Source of the DNA: Planctomycetaceae bacterium
GTDB taxonomy: Bacteria; Planctomycetota; Planctomycetia; Planctomycetales; Planctomycetaceae
Direction: 5' to 3'
Length of the DNA stretch: 23,230 nucleotides
Assembly: GCA_003445035.1 (NCBI GenBank)
Contig: DLVV01000007.1
Coordinates: forward strand, 5,169-28,398
Below, one piece after another: positions 15,836-23,230 of the stretch. Under the pieces are notes generated by a model, which was not told the origin of the DNA, did no database searches, and worked only from the letters and a program-made list of their open reading frames with translations. Made by a program: the position numbers and the translations under genes. Numbering within the stretch: position 1 is the stretch's first letter; each line of letters begins with the position of its first letter.

Positions 15836-17140
15836 TCAATCTTCAGGAGTCCCTTCCTGGGAATCGGATGCCACGGTCACGGTCAGAATCCGCTCGACTT
15901 CGTCAACGGCCCCCACTTTTCCGAAGTCGATACCGTCAACGACATCTTGCAGGAACCGTTGTGTCGGCAGGATCACCTTAGTGGTTTTCCCGTCGACCGT
16001 CACCCTTGGCTTTCCGCGCGCTGCGGTGATCTTGATCAGCCGGTTCACCAGCGCCTGGCGACGTTCATCGTCGAGGTCGCCCACCAGAACGACGGTCACT
16101 GTGCGTCCGGACACCTTCGGTTCCTCGGGCTGGTCCGGCTCGGTTCCCTCGGAGAGCAGCTGGTTGAGCCGGATGATGGTCAGGGCGAGTGCCTGGTTGA
16201 ACTGGGTGCGAGTCTTGGCCAATTCGATGCGATCCATGTCCTCGTCGAGCTGGTCCAGCAGCTTGATCAGTCGCTCGCGGTTGCTGGTGATAGCGTCTTC
16301 GGGGATCTGGGTCAGCAGGTTGCGGCCGTCTTCCAGCAGGAGCTTGAGTCCGTGCTCCAGTTCCGAGACGATCCACTTGCCGTCAACACGATGAAGAACA
16401 ACCGGGACCCGGTTGCCCTGCTTGTCGACGGGTTGCTGCGTCGTCATGACGAAGGTCCGCCCCATTGTCAGGCTGATGGTGGCGTCGTTGCCGTCCAGGC
16501 TGACCAATTGAATGTCGGCATCGAAACCCGTTCGGAAGGGGTCGTTGGGATCCTTGGCTGACAGTGCGGCCAACTGCTTGAGTGCCTTTGTTCCGGCGTT
16601 CGGGAAAAACTCGCCGCCATCGAACTTCTGCATGGCCTTGATGTCGGAGAGTTCACTCTGAATGAGTCCCTCGAGCAGGTCGATCACCGTACTCCAGTTC
16701 TCCCCGACCAATCGCATGTTGATGCCCTTGGGCTTCATGTTGGGGTTGTCGAGAATCAGGCTCTTCTTGTTCCTCATCACGTCGAGGATCCGCTCGGCCA
16801 GCACGAAGGTTCTCTTCCACACGTCCTGGTCCATCCTGGAGGCGAATCCCCGGATGATCTCGTTGGTCTCGACCTGGTATCTCTTGGGGAGCGAATCCCA
16901 GAGGACTCCGGCGTCACCCTGGCGAAGACCCTCCAGCGTGACGCGAGTCGATTCGTCAGGTGCCAGTCCTCCGCTGTCGGCCGGCGTTTCGACGGACTCG
17001 GCGTCGCCCGGAGGGCGGCTCGATGGTGTCGAATCCGAACAACCAACGAAAAACGTGATCGCCAGGCTGAAGGCCAGGATCCGGATGGTTCCGGAGTCCG
17101 GTGACCATGTCGTTCCTCGAAAGATCATGAAGTCCACCAT
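15836..17140 (-). CDS. Probable lipoprotein of unknown function
   Basis: The product has about 434 residues from ATG 17140, with ATG 17128 as an alternative. Both give a long n-region, then RILAFSLAITFFVGCSDS, whose FVGC is a lipobox, so the mature protein is probably lipid-anchored at Cys. An in-frame ATG at 17230 would lie upstream of the predicted promoter and is rejected. The mature part starts with a low-complexity Ser/Pro/Glu linker and then a mostly helical region with no family I recognise. A middle section (LTMGRTFVMTTQQPVDKQGN followed by VVLHRVDGKWIVSE) looks like the beta-rich part of a NTF2- or DUF-type exported domain, and the C-terminus (TVTVVLVGDLDDERRQALVN) is another alpha/beta unit. 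It is the first gene of the minus-strand cluster ending at the MBL-fold gene. Confidence 0.75.
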   Translation of the reverse strand: MVDFMIFRGTTWSPDSGTIRILAFSLAITFFVGCSDSTPSSRPPGDAESVETPADSGGLAPDESTRVTLEGLRQGDAGVLWDSLPKRYQVETNEIIRGFASRMDQDVWKRTFVLAERILDVMRNKKSLILDNPNMKPKGINMRLVGENWSTVIDLLEGLIQSELSDIKAMQKFDGGEFFPNAGTKALKQLAALSAKDPNDPFRTGFDADIQLVSLDGNDATISLTMGRTFVMTTQQPVDKQGNRVPVVLHRVDGKWIVSELEHGLKLLLEDGRNLLTQIPEDAITSNRERLIKLLDQLDEDMDRIELAKTRTQFNQALALTIIRLNQLLSEGTEPDQPEEPKVSGRTVTVVLVGDLDDERRQALVNRLIKITAARGKPRVTVDGKTTKVILPTQRFLQDVVDGIDFGKVGAVDEVERILTVTVASDSQEGTPED

Positions 17141-17182
17141 CAAGTCGTTGCGATGCGTGTCCGATCCGAAAGCTCTCTCTGA

Positions 17183-17211
17183 TTCTAAACGGCTCGGCGG
17201 CCGACGGCATC
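17183..17211 (-). promoter_or_regulatory. Possible promoter for the lipoprotein-led minus-strand cluster
   Basis: On the minus strand, TAGAAT (17188-17183) matches TATAAT at five of six positions. A weak -35-like ATGCCG (17211-17206) lies 17 bases upstream. The start point would be near 17175, about 35 bases before ATG 17140. Confidence 0.35.
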
Positions 17212-17222
17212 CATAATTCCGA

Positions 17223-17253
17223 TTGGGCAATTCGTATCGGGACAGTCTAGAAT
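17223..17253 (+). promoter_or_regulatory. Possible promoter for the NosL-like/ABC operon
   Basis: TAGAAT at 17248-17253 matches the -10 consensus at five of six positions. The nearest -35-like sequence is TTGGGC at 17223-17228 with a 19-base spacer (18 if TGGGCA is used), which is weak. Transcription would start near 17260 with a leader of about 80 bases. This and the opposite-facing -10 share the 200-base divergent gap. Confidence 0.3.
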
Positions 17254-17341
17254 CCAGTACGGAATTTGCGGCCGCATTGCTGGAACTGACGTTTCGACGG
17301 CCCCCGCTTCAGCATCGAATCGGACTCACTCGAGACGGGCG

Positions 17342-18367
17342 ATGATCGTCAACGCCTACGCCATCCTGTCGCTGTTCGTCTGCGGGTTGCAGTGTGCGGT
17401 CGCGGTGTGGTTGACCGGCCGTTGGCTGAACTCACGACGTGCGTGGTCATCGGGCTGGACCGACGACGGAGCCGAGGTCGTCGAGCGGAACGCGTACCTG
17501 ATGATGACACTGGCCCTGGTTCTGCTGGGACTTGACCTGGCCAGCTGGCCGCTGTTGTACCTGTTGTTGCAGAGCTACGTGCCGTCGTGGCCGGGCGTGA
17601 TGTGCATTGATGGAGTCACGCGGATCGGGACCGGCAGCCTCGGTGCGAGCCGTTTCCTGCCCGGCTTGCTGGTGACCCTGCAGGTGTTCAAGCCCCTGGT
17701 GATGCTGATCGGTGGAGCCTGGCTGGTGATCTACCTGGCCAACAGGGCTACGTCGAAGGCTCCGTTGATGAGACGGCTGTTGTGGGGACTGTTGCTCATC
17801 GGCGTCACCAGCCTGTGCGACGGGGTGTGCACGGCCGGTTATTTGCTGATCCCCAAGCAGGAAGACCACCTGGCTGCCGGTTGCTGCACCCAGGTGACAT
17901 CGACGACCACGACCCGTTCCTCCGAGCCGTTGCTGGCCGGCGTCAGTGGGACGGAACTGACGGTGGTGTTCATGCTGTTGTGGGCCGGGCTGCTGTTCTT
18001 GCTCCTGGACTCGATCCGGAAGCAGCGGAGTGGACGAAAATGGATGGGGGGACTGTTGGCGATCACGCTGGTGGTTGCCGTCCTGGGAGGACTGTTTCTT
18101 GTCGACGTGCTCTCCCCCGCCCTGTTGCAGCGACCCCATCACTGTCCGTACGACCTGGTGTCGGAGTTGCCCGAGAGCGTGATCGGGATCGTGTTGTTCA
18201 TGGCCGGGAGCTTCTGGGTTGCTGCCGGAGCGATCGCGAGTTTCTGTGCCGATGTTCCCGAGACGCGAGAGATTCTGCCCGGGTTGCAGGCACGCGTTCT
18301 CTTTCTGGGCCTCTTCAGCTACCTTGGATCGTTCTCCCTGCTCTCGGTGCAATGGTGCGTCCTGTGA
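17342..18367 (+). CDS. Eight-helix membrane protein with periplasmic Cys/His loops, unknown function
   Basis: The product has 341 residues and about eight membrane helices. Basic loops (TGRWLNSRRAW, ANRATSKAPLMRR, DSIRKQRSGRK) lie between helices 1-2, 3-4 and 5-6 and should be cytoplasmic. The other loops should then be periplasmic, and each holds Cys or His: VMCIDGVTRIG (C88) between helices 2 and 3, AGCCTQ (C181, C182) between 4 and 5, and HHCPYD (H266, H267, C268) between 6 and 7. This suggests a metal or thiol site on the outer face. I do not recognise a named family, although similar proteins with an HCPYD motif seem familiar from other planctomycetes. It is the first gene of the five-gene operon; its TGA overlaps the next start as GTGA. 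Confidence 0.85.
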   Translation: MIVNAYAILSLFVCGLQCAVAVWLTGRWLNSRRAWSSGWTDDGAEVVERNAYLMMTLALVLLGLDLASWPLLYLLLQSYVPSWPGVMCIDGVTRIGTGSLGASRFLPGLLVTLQVFKPLVMLIGGAWLVIYLANRATSKAPLMRRLLWGLLLIGVTSLCDGVCTAGYLLIPKQEDHLAAGCCTQVTSTTTTRSSEPLLAGVSGTELTVVFMLLWAGLLFLLLDSIRKQRSGRKWMGGLLAITLVVAVLGGLFLVDVLSPALLQRPHHCPYDLVSELPESVIGIVLFMAGSFWVAAGAIASFCADVPETREILPGLQARVLFLGLFSYLGSFSLLSVQWCVL

Positions 18368-18813
18368 ACCCACCGGCCTCCTGGTGGCGAAGCGGTCTGG
18401 CCGTCCTGGTCGTGCTGGGGATGCTCCCGGTGATTGGCAACATCTTCCGAAACGACAGTTCTGTCTCCCGCTGCGAATGGGACGGACAGGTCATGCGTCC
18501 CGAGGCGGCCGTCACGCTGGAGCTGGCGGGACGGAGCGTCACCTGCTGCGACGTCCGTTGTGCCCGTAACTGGCTGGCGTCCCACTCGGAGAGGCCGACC
18601 CTCATCCAGGTGCGAGACGAACACGGCGGGGACCCGATCGATTCGGCCGATGCGTTTTTCGTTCGCAGTGCGGTGGTCACCAACCGGGCCAACGGGAATC
18701 GCTGGCACGTGTTCGGAGATCGGGAAACCGCTCTGCGGCATGCCCGGGAATCCCGAGGTCGCCTGATGCGGGGTGACGAACATCCATTTGCCGGCGTGAG
18801 GGGACTCGAATGA
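18364..18813 (+). CDS. Membrane-anchored NosL-like protein
   Basis: The product has 149 residues from GTG 18364, whose GTGA overlap with the upstream stop is typical of coupled genes; ATG 18352 is an alternative that adds four residues. A single helix at residues 11-28 anchors it, and no lipobox is present. The rest resembles NosL, the Cu(I)-binding accessory protein of nitrous oxide reductase: IQVRDEHGGDPIDSADAFFV matches the NosL pattern 'xV-D-x-x-x-x-x-WIDA-x-x-A-x-xV', and WHVFGDRETALRHA matches its 'FG-x-x-x-x-A' end. The classical CxxC-GM region is altered; here Cys lie at 37, 61, 62 and 66 with Met44. It probably binds a metal in the periplasm. Assignment is by motif only. Confidence 0.65.
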   Translation: MNPPASWWRSGLAVLVVLGMLPVIGNIFRNDSSVSRCEWDGQVMRPEAAVTLELAGRSVTCCDVRCARNWLASHSERPTLIQVRDEHGGDPIDSADAFFVRSAVVTNRANGNRWHVFGDRETALRHARESRGRLMRGDEHPFAGVRGLE

Positions 18814-19151
18814 TGATGCCGAGATCCTCCCGGGGGGTGTTGTGGCTGTGCGGAGTGATGGTGGTGCTGTCGGTGGCCGCCGTCGGCTCGACACTCAGCG
18901 GATCACCGGATCGCCTGGCCACGGCGCGGGCGTTCCAGGAACTGACGGGAGGACTGGGTGGAGGTCCGACGGTTGACCTGGCCTGCCCGGCCCACCTGGA
19001 TCCTCGGCTCGATGGTCAGTGCCGGTTCGATGCCGGACCTGTTCCCGGAGGATCACTGCTGTGCCCACGATGTGGCCGCGAGTTGTTGCCGGCTACGGCT
19101 GATGTCACCAGGCCTATTCGGAGGACCTCGGGCGATGTCGGCGTTCATTGA
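18810..19151 (+). CDS. Small membrane-anchored protein with two Cys/His clusters
   Basis: The product has 113 residues. It starts at ATG 18810 as part of ATGA overlapping the upstream stop; ATGs at 18813 and 18816 follow directly. Residues 9-29 form an N-terminal helix, so the rest should be periplasmic. It carries CPAH (C59, H62), C71 and CPRC (C85, C88), a pattern like a zinc ribbon or other metal site. No family is recognised. The coding frame is supported by the tight operon position and by the paired Cys motifs, which would be unlikely by chance in a shadow frame. It overlaps the permease gene start by 17 bases. Confidence 0.65.
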   Translation: MMMPRSSRGVLWLCGVMVVLSVAAVGSTLSGSPDRLATARAFQELTGGLGGGPTVDLACPAHLDPRLDGQCRFDAGPVPGGSLLCPRCGRELLPATADVTRPIRRTSGDVGVH

Positions 19152-20370
19152 AATTGCGAGGACAGGGTGCACGGCGATCGGACGGCACCCGATCCGCAGC
19201 ACGGTCACAATCGCAGCGGTGCTGTCCGTGCTCGTTCCCTATCTGGTGGGGATGGGTTTGGCCGAGGGCGTCCGCCAGGAGGCCCTGGTGGCGATTGGCT
19301 CGGTGGACGGGCCGGATGCGACCGCCCTGCCGGATCTCTATGTGTCCGGCAGCCGGTTCGGGCGACGCGTCCCGATTCGCCTGGCGGCCGCCGAACAGAT
19401 TTCGAGTTTCGAAGGAGTCGTGCGGGTGGTCCCTCGCATCGTCGGTCGGGTCACCCTGGGCGCGAAGGATATCGAGGCGATCCTGGTGGGATTGCCGCAG
19501 GAGGAACTGGCGGAGGCGGTTGACGGAACGAAGATCGGACGCGTGATCGACGGCGAACTGCCGACGTCCGAACCCGGCGGAGCCCCTCAGCTGGTGCTCG
19601 GGTCGGCGCTGGCCGGGGAGCTCGGGCAACAGATCGGCGGCGTGATCCCGCCCATTCTTCGCAGCAGCCGTGGCGAAAAGACTCCGAGGATCGTCGGAAT
19701 TTTTCGGACCGATTCATCGATGTGGCAGTCGCGGGTGGTGTTGACCACGTTCGAGACGGCTGCCGAGTTGTTCGATCAGCAGGGGCTGGCCACCGACCTG
19801 CTGGTCCATTGCCGGGCCGGACAACCCGCGGAGGTGAGTTCACGGATCGTCCGGGAGGTTGGCGGGGTGGGGGATGAGACCGGAATCGGGTGTGAAGTGA
19901 TCTCACGGTCCGACCTGGAATCGCTGCTGCCAGTGGGGTTGGGACATCGTGAGGGCGTCTTCAACCTGGTTTTCGTTGTGGCCTTCGCCGTCGCGATCCT
20001 GGCGATCCTGGTCATCTCGGGGTTCGGATTGTCCGAACGGAGACGCACGATCGGGATCCTGAAAGCGACCGGCTGGCAAACCGATCAGGTGCTGCTTCGG
20101 GGGCTGGTTGAGCACCTGTTGCTGGGGCTGATCGGAGCGACCGCATCGATCCTGTTGGCTTTCGTGTGGTTGAAATGGTTCAACGGGTTCTGGATCGCCG
20201 GGGTGTTTGTCTCGGGGCTTGGGACCAGTCCCGAGATCGCCGTTCCCTTTGTGCTGGCCCCGGTGCCGGCGTTGCTGGCGGTGTTGATTGCCTGCCTGCT
20301 GGTGACAATCGGGTCGGTGTTCTCCACCTGGCGGGCCGCCGTGACCTCTCCCGCGGAGGCCATGCGATGA
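19135..20370 (+). CDS. ABC transporter permease, MacB/FtsX type
   Basis: The product has 411 residues. I chose ATG 19135 (MSAFIEIARTGCTAIGRHP) because it gives the usual short cytoplasmic N-terminus before helix 1 (about 22-42) and has GGAGG about ten bases upstream; extended in-frame starts at 19102 and further upstream run inside the preceding gene. A large periplasmic domain follows helix 1, then three C-terminal helices (LVFVVAFAVAILAILVISGF, HLLLGLIGATASILLAF, FVLAPVPALLAVLIACLLV). This is the four-helix MacB/LolC/FtsX arrangement, where the permease transmits ATPase movement to periplasmic partners rather than forming a classic channel. The ATPase gene overlaps by four bases. Confidence 0.92.
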   Translation: MSAFIEIARTGCTAIGRHPIRSTVTIAAVLSVLVPYLVGMGLAEGVRQEALVAIGSVDGPDATALPDLYVSGSRFGRRVPIRLAAAEQISSFEGVVRVVPRIVGRVTLGAKDIEAILVGLPQEELAEAVDGTKIGRVIDGELPTSEPGGAPQLVLGSALAGELGQQIGGVIPPILRSSRGEKTPRIVGIFRTDSSMWQSRVVLTTFETAAELFDQQGLATDLLVHCRAGQPAEVSSRIVREVGGVGDETGIGCEVISRSDLESLLPVGLGHREGVFNLVFVVAFAVAILAILVISGFGLSERRRTIGILKATGWQTDQVLLRGLVEHLLLGLIGATASILLAFVWLKWFNGFWIAGVFVSGLGTSPEIAVPFVLAPVPALLAVLIACLLVTIGSVFSTWRAAVTSPAEAMR

Positions 20371-21056
20371 CCGGCGCGCCGCTGGCAACCTCGACGCTCG
20401 AACGACGCTACCGTGCCGGTTCTTCGCACGAGATTGTCGCAGTCCGCGACGTTTCACTGGAGATCTCCTCGGGCAGCTTCGTGGCGTTGGTCGGAGCCTC
20501 GGGGTCGGGCAAGTCGACATTGCTTGCGTTGCTGGGCGCACTCGACCGACCGACCTCCGGCACGGTGCGGTTCGGAGACCAGGAACTCTCGGGTTGCTCG
20601 GATGTCGAGTTGGCCCGGTTGCGGCGGCGGATGGGGTTCGTGTTCCAGTCCGAGTCGCTGATCCCACGGTTGTCGGTCTGGGAGAATGTCAGCTATCCGC
20701 TGGTGGCACAGGGGGTCGGTGGACCGAGGCGACGGCAATTGGCCGAATCGCTGCTGGATCGACTGGGATTGGCCTCCCGGTTCGGGGCACTGCCCGAAGA
20801 GCTCAGCGGTGGCGAGCAGCAACGCGTGGCGGTGGCCCGGGCTCTTGTCGGTTCGCCCGAGGTGCTGCTCGCCGACGAACCGACGTCTCACCTCGATGTG
20901 GAATCGGCCGAACGGACGTACGAACTGTTCCGCGAGGTTCACTCGCAGGGCACGACCGTTTTGGTCGCCACACACGACCCGGCACTGGTCGGGTCGGCCA
21001 CGCGGGTGGTCTCGCTGGAGGCCGGTCGCGTCGTCGATGATCGGACCGACGCCTAG
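20367..21056 (+). CDS. ABC transporter ATP-binding protein, LolD/MacB type
   Basis: The product has 229 residues, the usual size of LolD/MacB-type ATPases. All motifs are present: Walker A GASGSGKST (residues 43-51), Q-loop FVFQSE, signature LSGGE (146-150), Walker B LLADEP with D170 and E171, D-loop SHLD, and H-loop H203 (VATHD). It starts at ATG 20367 within ATGA that overlaps the permease stop. It powers the MacB/FtsX-type permease made upstream. Its TAG stop is shared, as CTAG, with the stop of the convergent minus-strand gene. Confidence 0.95.
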   Translation: MTGAPLATSTLERRYRAGSSHEIVAVRDVSLEISSGSFVALVGASGSGKSTLLALLGALDRPTSGTVRFGDQELSGCSDVELARLRRRMGFVFQSESLIPRLSVWENVSYPLVAQGVGGPRRRQLAESLLDRLGLASRFGALPEELSGGEQQRVAVARALVGSPEVLLADEPTSHLDVESAERTYELFREVHSQGTTVLVATHDPALVGSATRVVSLEAGRVVDDRTDA

Positions 21057-23230
21057 CGTTTCGGAGGAGCCGCCTCCTTGACCACCGCGCCCTGGTTCTT
21101 GCTGAGTACCAGCAGCGAGAACTTCTCGACGTTCTCCAGGTCGTTGGTGCTCAGCGACGCGTAATCGAATCGGCCGCGGAGATCGGTGTAGCCGTCCTTG
21201 TAGAACAGCACCCGACCGTCCTTGCCCCGGGCGTAGACCTTGACGTAGACGCGGGCCACCGGTTTTCTGCTGGCGGCGTCGGTCACGCGGACCTGTCCGT
21301 ACGGCTCGACCACCTGGAGGGCGAGCGAGTTCGAGTAGTAGGCTTGCGAACGGACCAGCCCCCGACCACGGACCTCGACCAGCACGTTCCGGTTGTGGAA
21401 TCGTTCGGGCAGTTCGACCACGTGCCGGGCCTTGTCGCCGGGAAGCGGTACGGCCACAGAGTGGTTGGGCCGGATGTGTGCGAACCGGCTGGCGTCCTGC
21501 TTGACGAACGGGTTGCGTGAGAAAAGCAGCTCGATATCCATCAGGTAGTAGTTGACCGTGACCGTCTTGACGTTCTGGAAGTCGATCGTCACCCGCTTGT
21601 TTTCGACGTTGATGTCGAAGTTCGGCTGGCTGTTGGCGAGTTTCCGTTGCCGTGCCGCTTCGGTTTCGGGATCGTCGGCCACTTTCCGACCGTCGGCTTC
21701 GTCCAGGTGCGCCACGACGTCGCGGAACAACTTTCGCCAGTGATCGACCGGGTAGCCGACTCGCTGGCCGTCGGGTCCGGCGTTGACGGCGATCAGGTCG
21801 CCAGCCGGCAGCGGCGCGAGCCGGGCCAGCCACTTCTCGGAAACGGTCCGAGCCACCCGGGGCTTGTCGCTGAACAGGTCGAGATAGGCGGTGAAGTAAT
21901 CGTACTGCAGCCGGGTCTGCAGGTTGCCCGGTTCGACCCCGACGAAAAATGTCAGAGCTTCCTCGACCCGATCCTGCAGCAGCAGGTAATAGGTGATCGC
22001 CATCTGGTCGTCGTTGTCCAGGGTGGTCTTGTAGCTGATGTTCTTCAGCAACCGGTGGTACTGGGCGTGGAAGCGATCGTTGAGGATCTGGCGGCGTTGC
22101 CCGAGCTGGTGGCGTCGGGAGTTGACCAGCGGGCGGTAATCCATGTGCTGGTACGTTCTTCGCTCGACCGGGTCGATCACCAGCAGTGGGCTCTGGAGCA
22201 CCGTGCCACAGGACTTGACGAACCCGTCCCGGTGTCGGAGGTACTCACGGATCGCAATCGGGTCGTTGTGCAACAGACCGTAGGCCCACAGGGTGTGGTC
22301 GTAGACGCGTCGATTGCGAAGCAGGGCCAGTAGCTCGGTGAAGAACTCAGGGTCCTTGACCCGGTAGGCGATCTGGCCGAGATCCAGCGAAAGGATGTTG
22401 TGTTTCCGGAGGAACTCGAACACCTCACCGCGGGTGCCGTTCTGCGAAACGTGGGCCCACGAGGCGAGGTCGAGCCGCGACGGGGTGGCGACGGCCTTCA
22501 GGACCACGGGATCGGCAGCGGCGATCACCTGTTCCTCGCGGGCGACCTGGACAGGGTAGTGTTGCGAGTTGCCGGCGGTGGGGAAGTAAAAGAAGTACTC
22601 GATCCGCTGAGTGTGATACGGTTCGAGATCGAGGTGGACGCTGCGGGTGTAGCGGGTCTTGCTGACCGGGATCGCTCCCACCGGAACCTGCAGCAGCACG
22701 TCGAGTCGTTGTCGAGCCGAGCCGGGGTTGGTCAGCACCACCTGGCACCCGTAGACGGTGTGCAGCAGGAACTCGTCGGTGACGAACTTGTCGATCTTCT
22801 CGCCGGCGACCTGCTGGAACCGGTCATCGAGCCGGAAGAAGTTCTGGGTGACCAGCACGGGGGTTCGCTTGGCCACCACCTCGCCGGCCGGCTTGATCTC
22901 ACGGTGCAGCACCACCGCCGGGCTGCCGGTGACAAGTGTCAACTGGTTCCCCTTGATATCCGCCTTGTGCTTGGCCGCCTCGAAGGGCAGGTCGAGCACC
23001 GCGAGGGCCAACATCATTTCGGGAAAGCTGCGTGCGGCTTCGGGGAAGTGCTCCGAGAAGAACGGGTCGGCGGGATTGCGGTGCGCGTAGTCGTTCCAGA
23101 ACCGGCTGACCGACACCAGTTCTCCGGTCATCTGCTCGATCGGCAGACGGTAGTAGTTGTTTTCGACCCACTCCTGCGTCCGGTCGAGTCGGCGGAAGAG
23201 CTGGCGGACGTTCTGCCTGAGCGCGGCGTC
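21053..23230 (-). CDS. Large protein of unknown function, C-terminal 725 residues (partial)
   Basis: The frame is open to the window edge at 23230, so the N-terminal part lies outside; an in-frame ATG at 23131 is not a likely start because the open frame and conserved-looking sequence (NNYYRLPIEQMTGELVSVS) continue upstream. I recognise no named domain. The sequence resembles large planctomycete proteins I have seen without an assigned function, with segments such as VLDLPFEAAKH, KFVTDEFLLHTVYGCQVV and VHLDLEPYHTQRIEYFFYFP. Two parts look like beta-sandwich units: one around IDFQNVKTVTVNYYLMDIEL, which resembles macroglobulin-type domains, and one near the end (YGQVRVTDAASRKPVARVYV, then GYTDLRGRFDY), a carboxypeptidase-regulatory-like fold. 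It is probably exported, by inference. Confidence 0.8.
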   Translation of the reverse strand, partial: DAALRQNVRQLFRRLDRTQEWVENNYYRLPIEQMTGELVSVSRFWNDYAHRNPADPFFSEHFPEAARSFPEMMLALAVLDLPFEAAKHKADIKGNQLTLVTGSPAVVLHREIKPAGEVVAKRTPVLVTQNFFRLDDRFQQVAGEKIDKFVTDEFLLHTVYGCQVVLTNPGSARQRLDVLLQVPVGAIPVSKTRYTRSVHLDLEPYHTQRIEYFFYFPTAGNSQHYPVQVAREEQVIAAADPVVLKAVATPSRLDLASWAHVSQNGTRGEVFEFLRKHNILSLDLGQIAYRVKDPEFFTELLALLRNRRVYDHTLWAYGLLHNDPIAIREYLRHRDGFVKSCGTVLQSPLLVIDPVERRTYQHMDYRPLVNSRRHQLGQRRQILNDRFHAQYHRLLKNISYKTTLDNDDQMAITYYLLLQDRVEEALTFFVGVEPGNLQTRLQYDYFTAYLDLFSDKPRVARTVSEKWLARLAPLPAGDLIAVNAGPDGQRVGYPVDHWRKLFRDVVAHLDEADGRKVADDPETEAARQRKLANSQPNFDINVENKRVTIDFQNVKTVTVNYYLMDIELLFSRNPFVKQDASRFAHIRPNHSVAVPLPGDKARHVVELPERFHNRNVLVEVRGRGLVRSQAYYSNSLALQVVEPYGQVRVTDAASRKPVARVYVKVYARGKDGRVLFYKDGYTDLRGRFDYASLSTNDLENVEKFSLLVLSKNQGAVVKEAAPPKR

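Noticed and set aside
17782..18363. Upstream extension of the NosL-like frame inside the eight-helix membrane protein gene
   Set aside because: The extension is Arg/Gly/Asp-rich without motifs, while the membrane gene frame is strongly hydrophobic; the GTGA or nearby ATG start fits the operon.
18958..19134. N-terminal extension of the permease frame through the small Cys-rich gene
   Set aside because: MacB/FtsX permeases have a short N-terminus before helix 1; ATG 19135 fits this, and the 113-residue gene better explains the overlapped sequence.
20454..21833. 459-codon minus-strand open frame across the ABC ATPase and the end of the large gene
   Set aside because: It overlaps two well-supported genes, and its Arg/Gly/Pro-rich product is typical of a shadow frame.

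Overview
The window reads as a chromosomal segment of a member of the Planctomycetota. The evidence is a high-GC genome, a DUF1549/DUF1553 protein paired with a DUF1501 protein, a PQQ-like propeller protein opening with the typical NWARFRGPGGKG segment, a CRTAC1-type FG-GAP/ASPIC protein, and many exported proteins of unknown function. The exact genus cannot be told from the sequence. I see no tRNA, rRNA, CRISPR array, insertion sequence or phage gene. Coding density is very high: the longest gap between genes is about 200 bases (17141-17341), so no stretch over 300 bases lacks a gene.

Layout. Positions 1-3065 (+) hold the tail of an enolase-superfamily (mandelate racemase-like) enzyme, an exported 508-residue protein of unknown function, and an exported PQQ-like beta-propeller. 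A convergent FlK-like hotdog thioesterase follows (3079-3477, -). Next come an exported protein with Ca-binding-like loops and a C-terminal thioredoxin fold (3604-5535, +) and a short LeuA-type synthase without the regulatory domain (5594-6853, +). A minus-strand pair follows: DUF1549/DUF1553 (8161-9804), then DUF1501 (6876-8135). A Nudix hydrolase lies at 9961-10473 (+). A four-gene minus-strand cluster runs from about 17140 down to 10470: lipoprotein, multi-pass GT39-like membrane protein, FG-GAP/ASPIC protein, and a tandem metallo-beta-lactamase-fold protein. A five-gene plus-strand operon spans 17342-21056, and the C-terminal part of a large protein of unknown function lies on the minus strand to the window end.

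The most interesting unit is the 17342-21056 operon. It encodes an eight-helix membrane protein with Cys/His motifs in three loops that the positive-inside rule places in the periplasm, a membrane-anchored NosL-like protein with a non-classical Cys pattern, a small membrane-anchored protein with two Cys/His clusters, a MacB/FtsX-type permease and its ABC ATPase. All four junctions overlap (4, 4, 17 and 4 bases), so the five proteins are probably made together. No nosZ or other denitrification gene is visible. I infer an envelope metal-handling or thiol-related ABC system that is not the classical Nos accessory system; this is a hypothesis from context and motifs.

Other points of note are a metallo-beta-lactamase tandem whose second half has lost its metal ligands, a GT39-like protein with Asn-Gln where the family usually has Asp-Glu, a histone-H1-like Lys/Arg tract behind the signal peptide of the DUF1549 protein, and two convergent gene pairs that share a single CTAG as both stop codons.
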